Of a stretch of DNA of 64,000 nucleotides, positions 44,424-53,622 are shown in pieces (the stretch's first letter is position 1; each line of letters starts with the position of its first letter). Source of the DNA: Larkinella sp049445795 (lineage in GTDB: Bacteria; Bacteroidota; Bacteroidia; Cytophagales; Spirosomataceae); NCBI RefSeq assembly GCF_049445795.1, contig NZ_JBMSDT010000018.1, forward strand, positions 62,001-126,000. Reading direction: 5' to 3'. The position numbers and the translations under genes are program-made. The notes beneath the pieces were generated by a model. The model had not been told where the DNA came from. It searched no databases and worked only from the letters and a program-made list of their open reading frames with translations.

Positions 44424-47400
44424 TCAGGATACCGCCACTTCGGCTACATCCCGCTTCGTTTTGACCTTGCCGGAACGGTTGCTGAACCATTCGCGGGTCC
44501 GATCGACCAGGTAATACATCATCGGAACCAGAAAAACCGTCAGCACCATCGAACTGGTCAATCCGCCGATCAGCACCCAGGCCAGGGAGTTTTTCCATTC
44601 GGCACCGGCCCCGCTGGCGATGGCAATCGGAATCATCCCGATCACCATCGCGATGGTCGTCATCAGGATGGGCCGCAACCGCTCTTCACCCGCCTGGAGA
44701 ATGGCCGTGCGGTAGGGCACGCCGTTGGCTTTCTGCTGGTTGGCGAAGTCGACGATCAGGATGGCGTTTTTCACAACCAACCCAATCAGCATCAGCATGC
44801 CGAGCATCGAGAAAATCCCGATATCCGATGAGCTTAAGGCCAGCGCCAGCAAGGCCCCGATAACGGCCACCGGTACCGAAGTGAGTACCACCAGCGGATA
44901 AATGAAGCTGTCGTAGAGCAAGACCATGATGAAATACACGAGCATCAGGGCGGCCAGCATGGCAATCCCGAGCGAACCGAAACCTTCGCTCTGGTTTTTG
45001 GCGTCGCCCCCCCAACTCACCGTTACACCGGCCGGGAGCGGATTTTTCGCCAGATCAGCCTGAATGATGCTCGTCAACGTTCCCGAACCGGTGCCCAGCA
45101 CATTGGCCGTCACGGTCACCGATGACCGGCGGTTTTTGCGTTCGAGCAGCGACGGACCATTGCTCAGGCTGACGTTGGCAAACTCTTCCAACCGAACGGG
45201 CCGACCCGCCAGGGGGCTCACAAAGTTGATTTTTTTGACATCATCCGGGTTTTTGCGGTCGAAAGCATCGAGCATCACGCGGATGTCATAATCTTCCCCG
45301 CCGTCGCGGTATTTCGAGTCGTCGTTTCCGGCAAAGGCATTCTGCAGCGTTGCGCCCACGGTTTGAATGTTAAGGCCTAGTTTGGCCATTTTTTCCCGGT
45401 CGATTTCCACGCGCACTTCCGGGTTGCCCGACTCAATCGACACGTTGACGTCGTTGGCGCCGGGCGTTTTCCGGATGCGGTTGCCGAGGTCGTTGGCGGC
45501 CGTTAGCAACTCGTCCAGGTTGTCGCCACTGAGGAAGATTTCGATGGGAGCCGTTCCGGAATTGACAATGCCGACAACCGACGAGTTGAACTCGATGGCC
45601 GGGAAGCGCGCTTCCAGTTCTTTCCGCAGCCCGATCATGTAGGCTTGCGTCGGCTGCTGGCCGGGCCGCTGGCTGGCATCGGCCAGTTCAACTGTCAATT
45701 CGCTGCGGTTGGTTTCGCCCTGACCGGTGCTGTTCAGGCCCGTGCTGGCCCCGGCTACGTTCGTGAAAATGCTGCGGACTTCCGGTTTTTTGCGCAGGTA
45801 ATCCTCAATTTGCCGGGTCGTTAGGTTATTGTGTTGCAGCGACGCGCTTTTGTCTACCTTCATCGTCAGCAGGAATTTGCCCTGATCACCCTCGGCCACG
45901 AACTGCGAACCGATGATGCCCAGGCTCATCACCCAGCCGGTGAAGACGAAGATGGCAATCAGAATGCCGGTAAAGGCCAGTTTGTGGCTCAAGACCCATT
46001 TCAAACTGCCGTGGTACCAGCGGGTCAGGCCCGTCAGTTGGCGTTCAAACCAGAGCAGAAACGCCTGGAACGGATTTTTGGGGTTCAGATGCTCCAGCTT
46101 GGCCAGCCGCGAGGTCATCCAGGGCGTCAGCGTGAAACTGGCCAGCAAACTGACCATCGTGGCAAACGCGACCGTCAGCGAGAACTGCCGCAGCAGGTCG
46201 GCAATCACCGAATCGACAAAGGTGATCGGCACGAACACCACCACAATTACGAGCGTGATGGCCACGGCCGCAAACCCGATTTCTTTCATCCCGTCGAGCG
46301 TGGCCTGCCAGCGGTTTTTGCCCATTTCAAGGTGCCGCTGGATGTTTTCGAGGACCACGATGGAGTCATCGACCAGAATCCCGATCACGAGCGACAGGGC
46401 CAGCAACGTCATGAGGTTCAGCGAGTAACCCATCACGTACATGAACAGGAAGGCTGAAATTAACGAAGCCGGTACGGACACCATCACGATGAAGGCATTC
46501 CGGAAGCTGTGCAAAAAGAGCAGCATCACGACGGCCACCAGCCCGACGGCCAGCATGAGGTCATGGGTAACGGCTTCCACTGAGTCGAGCGTGAAAATGC
46601 TGCTGTCGTAAGCGATGGCGAAATGTACCTTGTCTTTGGCGTTTTGTTTTTCGATCTGCGCCAGTCTTTCCTGCAATAACCGGCTGATCTCGACCGCGTT
46701 GGCGTCGGATTGTTTCTTAACGAACAACCCAATCCCGTTCTGCCCGTTGTACCGGCTGATGCTCGATGCTTCGGTCAGGCCGTCCGTTACGTTGGCGACG
46801 TCGCCAACACGGATCGGGCTGCCGTTGGGGGGCGTAGCCACCACCAGCTTCCGGATATCGTCGAGCGAAGTAAACTTCCCGGCCAGCCGCAGTGTCATGT
46901 TTTCCGAGGTGCTTTTCACTTTTCCGGTCGGGAAGTCGAGGTTGGCCTGGTTGATGGCCTGCGTCACCTGGAGCAGCGACAACCCGTAGTAATTCAGCTT
47001 GTCGTCGTCTACGTTGACCCGGATTTCACGTTTGTCACCACCGACCATCGTAATCTCGGCTACACCTTTGATCTGCTGAATAACCGGCAGGTATTTGTCT
47101 TCCATTTGCTGGTAGAAGACTTCGTTGGGCAGGTTCGAGGTCGCCAGCAATTGCATGATCGGCTGATCGCTGGGCGAGATCTTCGACATCGACGGCGTTT
47201 CGGCATCGTCGGGTAAGTCGCTGACCATCCGGTTGATGGCGCGCTGGGCGTCTTCCAGCGAGGCATCGATGTCGGTACCGGGCTTAAACTGAACGATGAC
47301 GACCGAGGCATTTTCAAACGAGTTGGACTTGATGTCGTCGAGGTTGTCAAGTCCGGAAATGGCGTCTTCAATTTTCTTGCTGACTTCCGTCTCGACTTCC

Positions 47401-47570
47401 GAGGGTGCTGCACCCGGATACGCCGTGGTGATGGTGATGGTTGGTACCGAAAATTCCGGCAACAACTCGTAGCTCAGCATCTGGTAGGAGAACAGCCCGC
47501 CGATGGTCAGAATCGCGAAGAGCACGATGATCATCGAAGGCCGTTTGATGATGGTTTCGAAAAAGTTCAT
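44424..47570 (-). CDS. RND efflux pump inner-membrane transporter (AcrB-like)
   Basis: A protein of 1048 residues from the ATG at 47570 (MNFFETIIKRPSM), which fits the family start; an earlier ATG at 47663 lies inside the upstream fold-back repeat. Twelve membrane helices and two large periplasmic loops are seen. The proton-relay pair Asp-Asp is in IGILVDDSIVVLENI. Other family marks are PEFSVPTITITTAYPGA near the start and MLIGLVVKNAILIVDFANQQ. It belongs to the HAE1 drug/lipophile group rather than the metal CusA group. It is last in a TetR-TolC-adaptor-RND operon. Confidence 0.95.
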   Translation of the reverse strand: MNFFETIIKRPSMIIVLFAILTIGGLFSYQMLSYELLPEFSVPTITITTAYPGAAPSEVETEVSKKIEDAISGLDNLDDIKSNSFENASVVIVQFKPGTDIDASLEDAQRAINRMVSDLPDDAETPSMSKISPSDQPIMQLLATSNLPNEVFYQQMEDKYLPVIQQIKGVAEITMVGGDKREIRVNVDDDKLNYYGLSLLQVTQAINQANLDFPTGKVKSTSENMTLRLAGKFTSLDDIRKLVVATPPNGSPIRVGDVANVTDGLTEASSISRYNGQNGIGLFVKKQSDANAVEISRLLQERLAQIEKQNAKDKVHFAIAYDSSIFTLDSVEAVTHDLMLAVGLVAVVMLLFLHSFRNAFIVMVSVPASLISAFLFMYVMGYSLNLMTLLALSLVIGILVDDSIVVLENIQRHLEMGKNRWQATLDGMKEIGFAAVAITLVIVVVFVPITFVDSVIADLLRQFSLTVAFATMVSLLASFTLTPWMTSRLAKLEHLNPKNPFQAFLLWFERQLTGLTRWYHGSLKWVLSHKLAFTGILIAIFVFTGWVMSLGIIGSQFVAEGDQGKFLLTMKVDKSASLQHNNLTTRQIEDYLRKKPEVRSIFTNVAGASTGLNSTGQGETNRSELTVELADASQRPGQQPTQAYMIGLRKELEARFPAIEFNSSVVGIVNSGTAPIEIFLSGDNLDELLTAANDLGNRIRKTPGANDVNVSIESGNPEVRVEIDREKMAKLGLNIQTVGATLQNAFAGNDDSKYRDGGEDYDIRVMLDAFDRKNPDDVKKINFVSPLAGRPVRLEEFANVSLSNGPSLLERKNRRSSVTVTANVLGTGSGTLTSIIQADLAKNPLPAGVTVSWGGDAKNQSEGFGSLGIAMLAALMLVYFIMVLLYDSFIYPLVVLTSVPVAVIGALLALALSSSDIGIFSMLGMLMLIGLVVKNAILIVDFANQQKANGVPYRTAILQAGEERLRPILMTTIAMVIGMIPIAIASGAGAEWKNSLAWVLIGGLTSSMVLTVFLVPMMYYLVDRTREWFSNRSGKVKTKRDVAEVAVS

Positions 47571-47592
47571 ATTTGAGAAATTTTGAATGAGC

Positions 47593-47661
47593 GAATGACA
47601 GAATGAGTGAATACAGTTGGCAGATAGCTGAGTATCGTTCCATTCACTCATTCTATCATTC
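47593..47661. repeat. Fold-back element of the GAATGAGTGAAT type
   Basis: GAATGACAGAATGAGTGAAT at 47593-47612 pairs with 47642-47661 in 19 of 20 positions; GAATGAGC words extend the left arm upstream. It lies 9 bases after the adaptor stop codon (47671) and before the RND start (47570), within the efflux operon. Confidence 0.85.
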
Positions 47662-47670
47662 AAAATTCAC

Positions 47671-48720
47671 TTATTGGGCCCGGACCATCGTGCCGTCCTG
47701 GAGGTTGATCTGACCGCTGGTGACCACCTGATCGCCGGTTTTCAGGCCCTTCGTGATTTCGTAGTATTGGTTGGTTGTGACGCCGATTTCGACCGGTTTC
47801 AGCACGGCTTTGCCGTTTTCAACCACGTACACCTGCGGCTGCTTGGCCGAGCCGACCAAGGCCTGACGCGGAATGGCGAGCGTCCTGGTTTTCAGTTCGT
47901 TCGTGTTGGCAATCGATCCGTACATCCCGGCTTTCAGCGGGTGAGCGGCCGAGTTGCTGACCGTAATCTGAACCGGGTAGTTGTGGGCGGCATCGCCTTC
48001 CACGCCGATCATGGAAATCCGGCCCGTAAACCGGACATCGGGGTACACTTCCGTCCGGACCGTAATGGGTTGTCCGACGCGGAACTGATTAATCGCTTTT
48101 TCGGGTACATCGATGATCAACTTCACCGATGAAATATCCGTAATCTTGGCAATCGGCGATCCGACCGACACCACCGAGCCTTTTTCGGCCATTTTCTGGG
48201 TAACAACGCCCGCAAAGGGGGCCGTAATGGTGGTGTTGGCAATCTGCTTCTTCAACTGCTTGATCTGGGCTTCGGTGGCCCGGATGTTCAACTGGGCGCG
48301 TTCGAGGTTCACGGCGGGCGTCGCGTCGCCTTTTACCAGCGCTTCGTACCGGCGAACGTCGTTCTGATAGCCTTCCAGCGTCACCTGAAGGGCTTCTACC
48401 TGGTATTTGAGCTGCTCGTCGTCGATCTTGGCCAGCAGGCGGTTTGCGCCGACCGACTGCCCTTCTTCGATGGGTAACTGGATGATTTGCCCACCCGCCT
48501 GGGGCCGGATTTCGACCTCACGGTTGGCCGTAAACGAACCGAGGAACTGGGTTTCTTCTGACAGATCACGGAGTTCGGCGACGGCCGTCCGGACGCCCAC
48601 TTTCGGGTTCGCTTCGGGTTTGTACACTTTGGCTTCGACTTTTTCCTTGTTGTCGAGCAGGGTCCAGGCGGTCAGGCCAAGCGTGGCCGCCAGAATGAGC
48701 ACGGTGATGATGCGTTTCAT
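47671..48720 (-). CDS. RND efflux periplasmic adaptor
   Basis: A protein of 349 residues from the ATG at 48720, which gives a clean leader (MKRIITVLILAATLGLTAW). Lipoyl halves are IRPQAGGQIIQLPIEEGQSV and TITAPFAGVVTQKMAEKGSV around a short coiled coil. The beta-barrel (VGQPITVRTEVYPDVRFTGR) and membrane-proximal domain (VYVVENGKAVLKPVEIGVTT) follow. It bridges the TolC-like and RND proteins of the same operon, and starts 23 bases after the TolC stop codon. Confidence 0.94.
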   Translation of the reverse strand: MKRIITVLILAATLGLTAWTLLDNKEKVEAKVYKPEANPKVGVRTAVAELRDLSEETQFLGSFTANREVEIRPQAGGQIIQLPIEEGQSVGANRLLAKIDDEQLKYQVEALQVTLEGYQNDVRRYEALVKGDATPAVNLERAQLNIRATEAQIKQLKKQIANTTITAPFAGVVTQKMAEKGSVVSVGSPIAKITDISSVKLIIDVPEKAINQFRVGQPITVRTEVYPDVRFTGRISMIGVEGDAAHNYPVQITVSNSAAHPLKAGMYGSIANTNELKTRTLAIPRQALVGSAKQPQVYVVENGKAVLKPVEIGVTTNQYYEITKGLKTGDQVVTSGQINLQDGTMVRAQ

Positions 48721-48742
48721 GGTGTTTGCAGGTTGGTATATG

Positions 48743-50062
48743 TTATGGATTGACAATGAGATTACCACTGGCTTTCTTCCAGTCGAGTTCGGCGGTACGG
48801 AACGTGACCAAGGTGTTGAGGTAGTTATTTTGAGCCTGACGCAGTTCGTCTTCGGTCTGGATTACTTCGCTGATACTGACCGTGCCTTCTTTGAATTGCA
48901 ACTGGGTTTGGGTATAGATTTTCTCGGCCAGATCAACCTGGGCGCGGTTGGTGGTGAGGTTGCGTTGCTCCACGAGCAGCTTGTTCCGGGCGTTTTCGAT
49001 GTCCATCGAGATCGACTCCCGGGTTTGCTGAAGTTGCGTGTCGAGCTTCTGGGCGTCCAGTTTTTTCTGCGCCACTTTTGCTTTCCGGCCCAGTCCGTCG
49101 AACACGTTCCAGTTCAGTTGGAGCCCCAGCCAATAACCGGGTACGTTTCTGATGTACGAGTTGTCGCCACCGATGGCATACACCGAACTGTTGGCAACGC
49201 CGTAAGCCGATACTGTAGGCAGAAAACCGGCTTTGATGTTTTGCAACTCCAGGTTGTTCAGGGCTTTCTGGCGATCGAGCAGCAACAGGTCAGTGCGGTT
49301 AATCGTCGGTGCATTGAGACTAGCCGCCGGAACCGTTTCGTCGATCACCGTCCGAACCGCCAATGTTTCGGTTTGCGGAGTGCCCGTCAGGAATTTGAGC
49401 ATGTTCAGCAACTGGTTGTAGGTTGCCTGGAGCGACTCAATCTGCGTTTCTGAAGCGGTTTTACTCAGCCGCAGCCGGTCCACATCCACCCCTTTCGCCA
49501 GTTGGTTCTGCCGCTGAAGGTCCGTAATCTGAATCAGCCGGTCGGACGAAACGATGTTCCGGCGCAGAAAGGCCATCTGCTGGGCGGTGGTTTGTAGATT
49601 GTAATAAGTCGCGGCCACGTTGTAGGCAACATCTTCCTTGGTCTGCCGGGTTTGCAGGGCCGACAGCTCACGGCTGGTTTTAGCGGCTTTCAACCCGATC
49701 AGGACCGATGGGTTGTATAGGGCCTGTGATGCCTGTACGGACGTTGAGAGGTTATACGGCAGCCCGAACGCCAGCACCTGGTATTGACCCTCCGGTCCAC
49801 CGAAGGCCGAGGTGGGTACTACCTGACCCGGTATTTTCAAATACCGCTTGTAGTCGCCGGTGACGTTGACGGAAGGCCGGGCCCCGGCTTTGACTTCGGC
49901 AATCTGGGCTTCTGTTTTGGTTTCATCCAGTTTCGCCGACTGAACGCTGAGGTTGTTTGTCAGCGCCTTGTCAATCAACTGTTCGAGTGTAAGTTCCTGA
50001 GCAAGCGCGATCTGACTCGTAAAAGCCAGGAGCAGACTTGCATACCATTGTGTGCGTTTCAT
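48743..50062 (-). CDS. TolC-family outer membrane efflux protein
   Basis: A protein of 439 residues with a signal peptide (LLLAFTSQIALAQ). Two outer membrane efflux repeats are seen (LIDKALTNNLSVQSAKLDE; LLLDRQKALNNLELQNIKAG). It is first in the TolC-adaptor-RND operon. A 34-bp operator-like element starts 33 bases upstream of its ATG, between it and the TetR gene, so repression by that regulator is likely. Confidence 0.93.
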   Translation of the reverse strand: MKRTQWYASLLLAFTSQIALAQELTLEQLIDKALTNNLSVQSAKLDETKTEAQIAEVKAGARPSVNVTGDYKRYLKIPGQVVPTSAFGGPEGQYQVLAFGLPYNLSTSVQASQALYNPSVLIGLKAAKTSRELSALQTRQTKEDVAYNVAATYYNLQTTAQQMAFLRRNIVSSDRLIQITDLQRQNQLAKGVDVDRLRLSKTASETQIESLQATYNQLLNMLKFLTGTPQTETLAVRTVIDETVPAASLNAPTINRTDLLLLDRQKALNNLELQNIKAGFLPTVSAYGVANSSVYAIGGDNSYIRNVPGYWLGLQLNWNVFDGLGRKAKVAQKKLDAQKLDTQLQQTRESISMDIENARNKLLVEQRNLTTNRAQVDLAEKIYTQTQLQFKEGTVSISEVIQTEDELRQAQNNYLNTLVTFRTAELDWKKASGNLIVNP

Positions 50063-50094
50063 GCGATGCGGTTTTGAAAAAACTGGATTTTCAG

Positions 50095-50128
50095 ATGATT
50101 AAATTGTTTGTTTTAATCAATTGATTAA
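50095..50128. promoter_or_regulatory. TetR operator candidate at the efflux operon, block copy A
   Basis: A 34-bp element that begins ATGATTAAATTG and ends with the perfect palindrome TTAATCAATTGATTAA (50113-50128). It lies 14 bases after the TetR stop codon and 33 bases before the TolC start. It agrees at 29 of 34 positions with the element at 52741-52774, and its palindrome core recurs upstream of the TetR gene (50833-50854). Confidence 0.75.
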
Positions 50129-50142
50129 GATAGGAGCAAAAA

Positions 50143-50766
50143 TTAAAGAACGGGTTCGGGTTTGAACAGATAATCACAGATCATGTCCTTGACGTATTCC
50201 AGGTGCTGTGCAGCAAAGTCCTGAAAACCGGCTTCGTCCAGGTTGTGCGAGAGCATGAGCATGGGCTTTGAAACTGACAGGAAGTGTGTGTTGGCGATGA
50301 TCATGGTCAAAAGGTGTTTGGCATCAATCGACGGAATGAGCCCGGCGGCAATGGCTTCTTCGATCTGCTGGGTGAAACTTGATTCGACCACTTTTTTGAT
50401 TAATCCGATGGTTGCATACAGCCGCTCAGGGTTTTTGTGCAACTCGTTCATGATAAAAATCATCAGGCTGGGGTTTTGCATCATCATCTGAAACTCGTGG
50501 TCCATCATCCGGCAAATCTTCTCCCGCAGGCTTATCTTCTCGTTCAGGATGTCGGTCATTCCTTGCAGCATCAGTTTGCACTGATCGTCAAAAACCGACT
50601 GAAACAGCTTCTCCTTGCTTCGGAAGTAATAATTCATCAGGGCGCTGTTGATCCCGGCGGCTTTGGCGATGTCCCGTATCGTTGTTCCGTCAAACCCCTT
50701 TTCCAGAAAGACGGTTTTTGCCGCTTCCCGGATACGCTCTTCGGTCGAATCTGGCAAACATTTCAT
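50143..50766 (-). CDS. TetR-family repressor of the RND operon (paralogue 1)
   Basis: A protein of 207 residues. The helix-turn-helix is AAKTVFLEKGFDGTTIRDIA, then KAAGINSALMNYYFRSKEKL. The ligand domain is helical (LREKICRMMDHEFQMMMQNP). It is about 70% identical along its full length to the TetR protein at 52791-53414. Operator-like palindromes lie both upstream of its start (50833-50854) and 14 bases after its stop (50095-50128), so it probably represses itself and the efflux operon. Confidence 0.92.
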   Translation of the reverse strand: MKCLPDSTEERIREAAKTVFLEKGFDGTTIRDIAKAAGINSALMNYYFRSKEKLFQSVFDDQCKLMLQGMTDILNEKISLREKICRMMDHEFQMMMQNPSLMIFIMNELHKNPERLYATIGLIKKVVESSFTQQIEEAIAAGLIPSIDAKHLLTMIIANTHFLSVSKPMLMLSHNLDEAGFQDFAAQHLEYVKDMICDYLFKPEPVL

Positions 50767-50832
50767 GGTAGTGGTGTATTAATGGCTCAAAGGTAAAAGC
50801 GAAAAATTACTAAGCAAATATTTTAATTGAAA

Positions 50833-50854
50833 ATTTTAATCAATTGATTAAAAT
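50833..50854. promoter_or_regulatory. TetR autoregulatory operator candidate
   Basis: ATTTTAATCAATTGATTAAA plus AT is a perfect 22-bp palindrome, 67 bases upstream of the TetR paralogue 1 start. Its core TTAATCAATTGATTAA is identical to the site before the TolC gene. Confidence 0.75.
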
Positions 50855-50967
50855 GCTTGCTTAGCGGCTTTTTTCCAGGGTTGAACGGCAGTAGCCAGGA
50901 ATTGGTGTTTGAAGTGCCAGGCCGCTTAGAAACAGTTAAAAGTCGTGGATCGTACCTGTTGAAATTA

Positions 50968-51012
50968 CCCTGAAGGGGGCTAAAACATCCGGATATTTAG
51001 CCCCCTTCAGGG
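50968..51012. repeat. REP-like hairpin after the ICMT-like gene
   Basis: CCCTGAAGGGGGCTAAA (50968-50984) and TTTAGCCCCCTTCAGGG (50996-51012) form a perfect 17-bp stem with an 11-base loop. It lies about 35 bases downstream of the stop codon of the ICMT-like gene (51047) and may terminate that operon. Confidence 0.75.
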
Positions 51013-51046
51013 GGTTGGGGGTAAAATTGATGATTCCCAGACTTTT

Positions 51047-51763
51047 TTACGCCTGCATCCGGCCCGACTTTTTCAAATACCGTACGGACAGATAGAGCAA
51101 CAACCAAAGCCCCAGTAAAAAAAACAGAACCGGGTACTGGTACGCGGGTGTGACCAACGAACGGTAGTTGAGAAACAGAATCAGGGTGATGCCGGTCAGC
51201 CAGACGTACTGGGTGTTGTACTCTTTCAGCAGCCACCGGCGCCAGTTGAACGCCATACCGGCAAACGTAGTACCGAGACCCCGCAGGTCCGGCAACCAGC
51301 GGTTGACGCGGGTGCAGTACTGGTCGAAGGCCGGACCAAATTTGGTGCGCAGAAAATTCTCCTCTGCCTGCACGATGGCCTGGTAGATGAACAGAAAGAG
51401 CGGCATGAAAACCGCCACATAGAGCAATGAATTGGCCAGAATTCCGACGCCCAGCAGCATCAGTACATTGCCCACGTATAACGGATTGCGGCAGTGGTTG
51501 AAGATGCCTTCGGTCACCAGGTTCTCGGCGAATACTTTTTTATCCTTCCCGCCCCGAACAATGTACGCCAGCCCGATGGTGGCTCCCCGGATCAATTGCC
51601 CGCTGAGGGTGATCAACAACCCCAGTCCGATGGGCCAGATGTAAAAAGACGGGCCGAAAATCGCTACCGAAAAGATCGGGGGCGACGGAATAAACAACGC
51701 CAGGTATAGAAAGATGAAAATCAGGTTTCGGTATTTAAAGAAAAAATTGCCGATTTCGATCAT
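51047..51763 (-). CDS. Isoprenylcysteine carboxyl methyltransferase-like membrane protein
   Basis: A protein of 238 residues from the ATG at 51763, with at least five membrane helices (for example LIFIFLYLALFIPSPPIF; LLYVAVFMPLFLFIYQAIV). The ICMT/PEMT signature is FNHCRNPLYVGNVLMLLGVG followed by EENFLRTKFGPAFDQYC, which form the SAM and substrate sites in this family. Bacterial members are usually of unknown substrate. It overlaps the CmoA-like gene by ATGA, so the two are coupled. Confidence 0.85.
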   Translation of the reverse strand: MIEIGNFFFKYRNLIFIFLYLALFIPSPPIFSVAIFGPSFYIWPIGLGLLITLSGQLIRGATIGLAYIVRGGKDKKVFAENLVTEGIFNHCRNPLYVGNVLMLLGVGILANSLLYVAVFMPLFLFIYQAIVQAEENFLRTKFGPAFDQYCTRVNRWLPDLRGLGTTFAGMAFNWRRWLLKEYNTQYVWLTGITLILFLNYRSLVTPAYQYPVLFFLLGLWLLLYLSVRYLKKSGRMQA

Positions 51764-52530
51764 GACGCTGCTTCGGTTTTTACCGCGATCATTCCGGAGA
51801 AATTGTACCATTGAAAGAAGGTTTCGATGTGGGAAAAGCCTGTTTCCTGCAACAATAGGCGGTTTTCGGACAACTTGTACGGTATCAGCACGTTTTCTAG
51901 TGCTTCCCGTTTCTGCGAAATTTCCAGTTCGCTATAATGCTGCCGACGTTTGTACTCGTAGTAATAATTGATGTAATCCCGGTTGAACTGATCGTCTTCC
52001 GTGATGATTTTTTCGACCACCAGCAGAGCACCGCCCGGTACCAGACCGTCGTAGATTTTTTTCAAGACTTTCTGGCGGTAAATGGGCCGGATAAACTGAA
52101 GCGTCAGGCAGAGCACAACAACCGACGCGTTACTGATCGTGATATCCCGTTGAATGTCACCCTGCCGCAGTTCGTAGGGTCGCGAAACACCCAGTTCCCG
52201 GAGTTTCAATTCGCATTTTTTCAGCATTTCTGCCGAGTCGTCGATGCCGACAAAGCGAATGTCGTTGGGAACCCGGCGATCCATGTTCAGGAGCGTCGTG
52301 CCGGTCGAGCAACCCAGGTCGTAGACGTCGGTACCCGGCCGGGCATACCCGACTGCCAGTTCACCGAGCATTCGCTGAATTTCTTCGTAGAAAGGAACCG
52401 ACCGGTTGACCATGTCGTCGAACACATTCGCGACGGTTGGCCCAAACTTGAAATCCGATACTTTGTTGATTTCTTCTTTAAATAGGTTGTCGTGTTTAAA
52501 CGGAATTGCCTGAGAGTCAACTTGTGTCAT
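51760..52530 (-). CDS. CmoA-like carboxy-SAM synthase family methyltransferase
   Basis: A protein of 256 residues with a class I SAM-binding fold: motif I VYDLGCSTGT at 69-78, then FVGIDDSAEMLKKCE, GDIQRDITISNASVVVL and LTLQFIRPIYRQKVLKKIYD. The segment YSELEISQKREALENV is nearly the same as in E. coli CmoA, which turns SAM and prephenate into carboxy-SAM for tRNA wobble uridine. No CmoB gene is in the window; instead the gene overlaps an ICMT-like membrane methyltransferase by ATGA and lies downstream of a TetR gene. It may therefore serve a different pathway. A 34-bp operator-like site is about 210 bases upstream. Confidence 0.8.
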   Translation of the reverse strand: MTQVDSQAIPFKHDNLFKEEINKVSDFKFGPTVANVFDDMVNRSVPFYEEIQRMLGELAVGYARPGTDVYDLGCSTGTTLLNMDRRVPNDIRFVGIDDSAEMLKKCELKLRELGVSRPYELRQGDIQRDITISNASVVVLCLTLQFIRPIYRQKVLKKIYDGLVPGGALLVVEKIITEDDQFNRDYINYYYEYKRRQHYSELEISQKREALENVLIPYKLSENRLLLQETGFSHIETFFQWYNFSGMIAVKTEAAS

Positions 52531-52740
52531 GGCAGTGGGAAGCTAAGCCGTTGATCGAAAAAAGGAGAAAGTAGTCAGCAAAGCCCGGCACCGGATGAGT
52601 TCCGGAACGCGGCTTTACATACGCACAAAGGCCCGGAGGCTGCGTGGGGCAATCAGTTTTTTCGAATCAGGTGAGAGCTTCGTCCCGGGGTTTCAGTCGT
52701 TTCATATGTTGGCGCGCGTTTTTAGGTGACTGTTCTACGA

Positions 52741-52774
52741 ATGATTAAATTGAGTGGTTTAATCATCTGATTAA
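52741..52774. promoter_or_regulatory. TetR operator candidate, block copy B
   Basis: A 34-bp element beginning ATGATTAAATTG and ending TTAATCATCTGATTAA, matching the element at 50095-50128 at 29 of 34 positions. It lies 16 bases after the stop codon of TetR paralogue 2 and upstream of the CmoA-like gene. Confidence 0.7.
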
Positions 52775-52790
52775 TGCGCCAACAAAAAAA

Positions 52791-53414
52791 TTAGGAAGCT
52801 GGTTCAGGCTTGAATAAATAATCGCAAATCATCTCCTTGACGTACTCCATGTGCCGGGTCGCAAATTCCTTGAAGCCCGCTTCGTCAAGGTTGTTGGCCA
52901 GCATCGTCATGGGTTTGGATACGAATAGAAACTGGATGTTGGCAATGATCATCGTCAGAATGTGCTCCGGATCGATGGGCGTGATGGCACCCTGGGCAAT
53001 GGCGTCCTCGATCTGTTGGTTAAAAATGGATTCCGGCAACTGTTTCGCCATCCCGACCGTGCCATACATGCGTTCCGGATTTTTGTGCACCTCGTTCATG
53101 ATGAAGATCGTCAGGTTCGGGTTCTGCATCATCATCTGAAATTCGTGGTCCATCAGCCGCGAAATCTTCTCCCGCAGACTAATCGGTTGATTGACAATAT
53201 CGAGCAGTCCTTCGAAGAGCAACGAGCACAAATCGTTGAAGATCGATTGAAACAGCTTTTCCTTGCTCCGGAAGTAATAATTCATCAGGGCGCTGTTGAT
53301 GCCGGCTTCCTTGGCGATGTCGCGGGTGGTGGTCCCGTCGAAACCCTTTTCCAGAAACACTTTTTTGGCAGCTTCCTTAATGCGTTCTTCCGTTGATTCA
53401 GTAATGCACTTCAT
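52791..53414 (-). CDS. TetR-family regulator (paralogue 2)
   Basis: A protein of 207 residues, about 70% identical without gaps to the TetR protein at 50143-50766. The helix-turn-helix is almost unchanged (EKGFDGTTTRDIAKEAGINS; ALMNYYFRSKEKLFQS), so the two probably recognise the same DNA. The ligand domains differ more (for example GMAKQLPESIFNQQ against the other copy), which would allow different inducers. It precedes the CmoA/ICMT pair on the same strand. An operator-like element sits just after its stop codon, as for the other copy. Confidence 0.92.
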   Translation of the reverse strand: MKCITESTEERIKEAAKKVFLEKGFDGTTTRDIAKEAGINSALMNYYFRSKEKLFQSIFNDLCSLLFEGLLDIVNQPISLREKISRLMDHEFQMMMQNPNLTIFIMNEVHKNPERMYGTVGMAKQLPESIFNQQIEDAIAQGAITPIDPEHILTMIIANIQFLFVSKPMTMLANNLDEAGFKEFATRHMEYVKEMICDYLFKPEPAS

Positions 53415-53622
53415 GACGGTGGTCGAATAACAATTCGAAGTTGGTTGTGTAAAAATAACAAATAAAAATGGGAATCGTTTACACGAAAAACCGTTTGGCG
53501 GACGGTCTCACTTTTCAGCGCGGTTTTAACGACGATGTTAGTAGAAAAAAACAGCGAAATACTTACATTGGTATGGACCGGAAAACCATCTATAACAGAA
53601 ACCGGATTCTGAACGGCAATTC

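Noticed and set aside
47571..47663. Longer start for the RND transporter
   Set aside because: The extra 31 codons are read from the fold-back repeat; family members start MNFFETxIKRP or similar.
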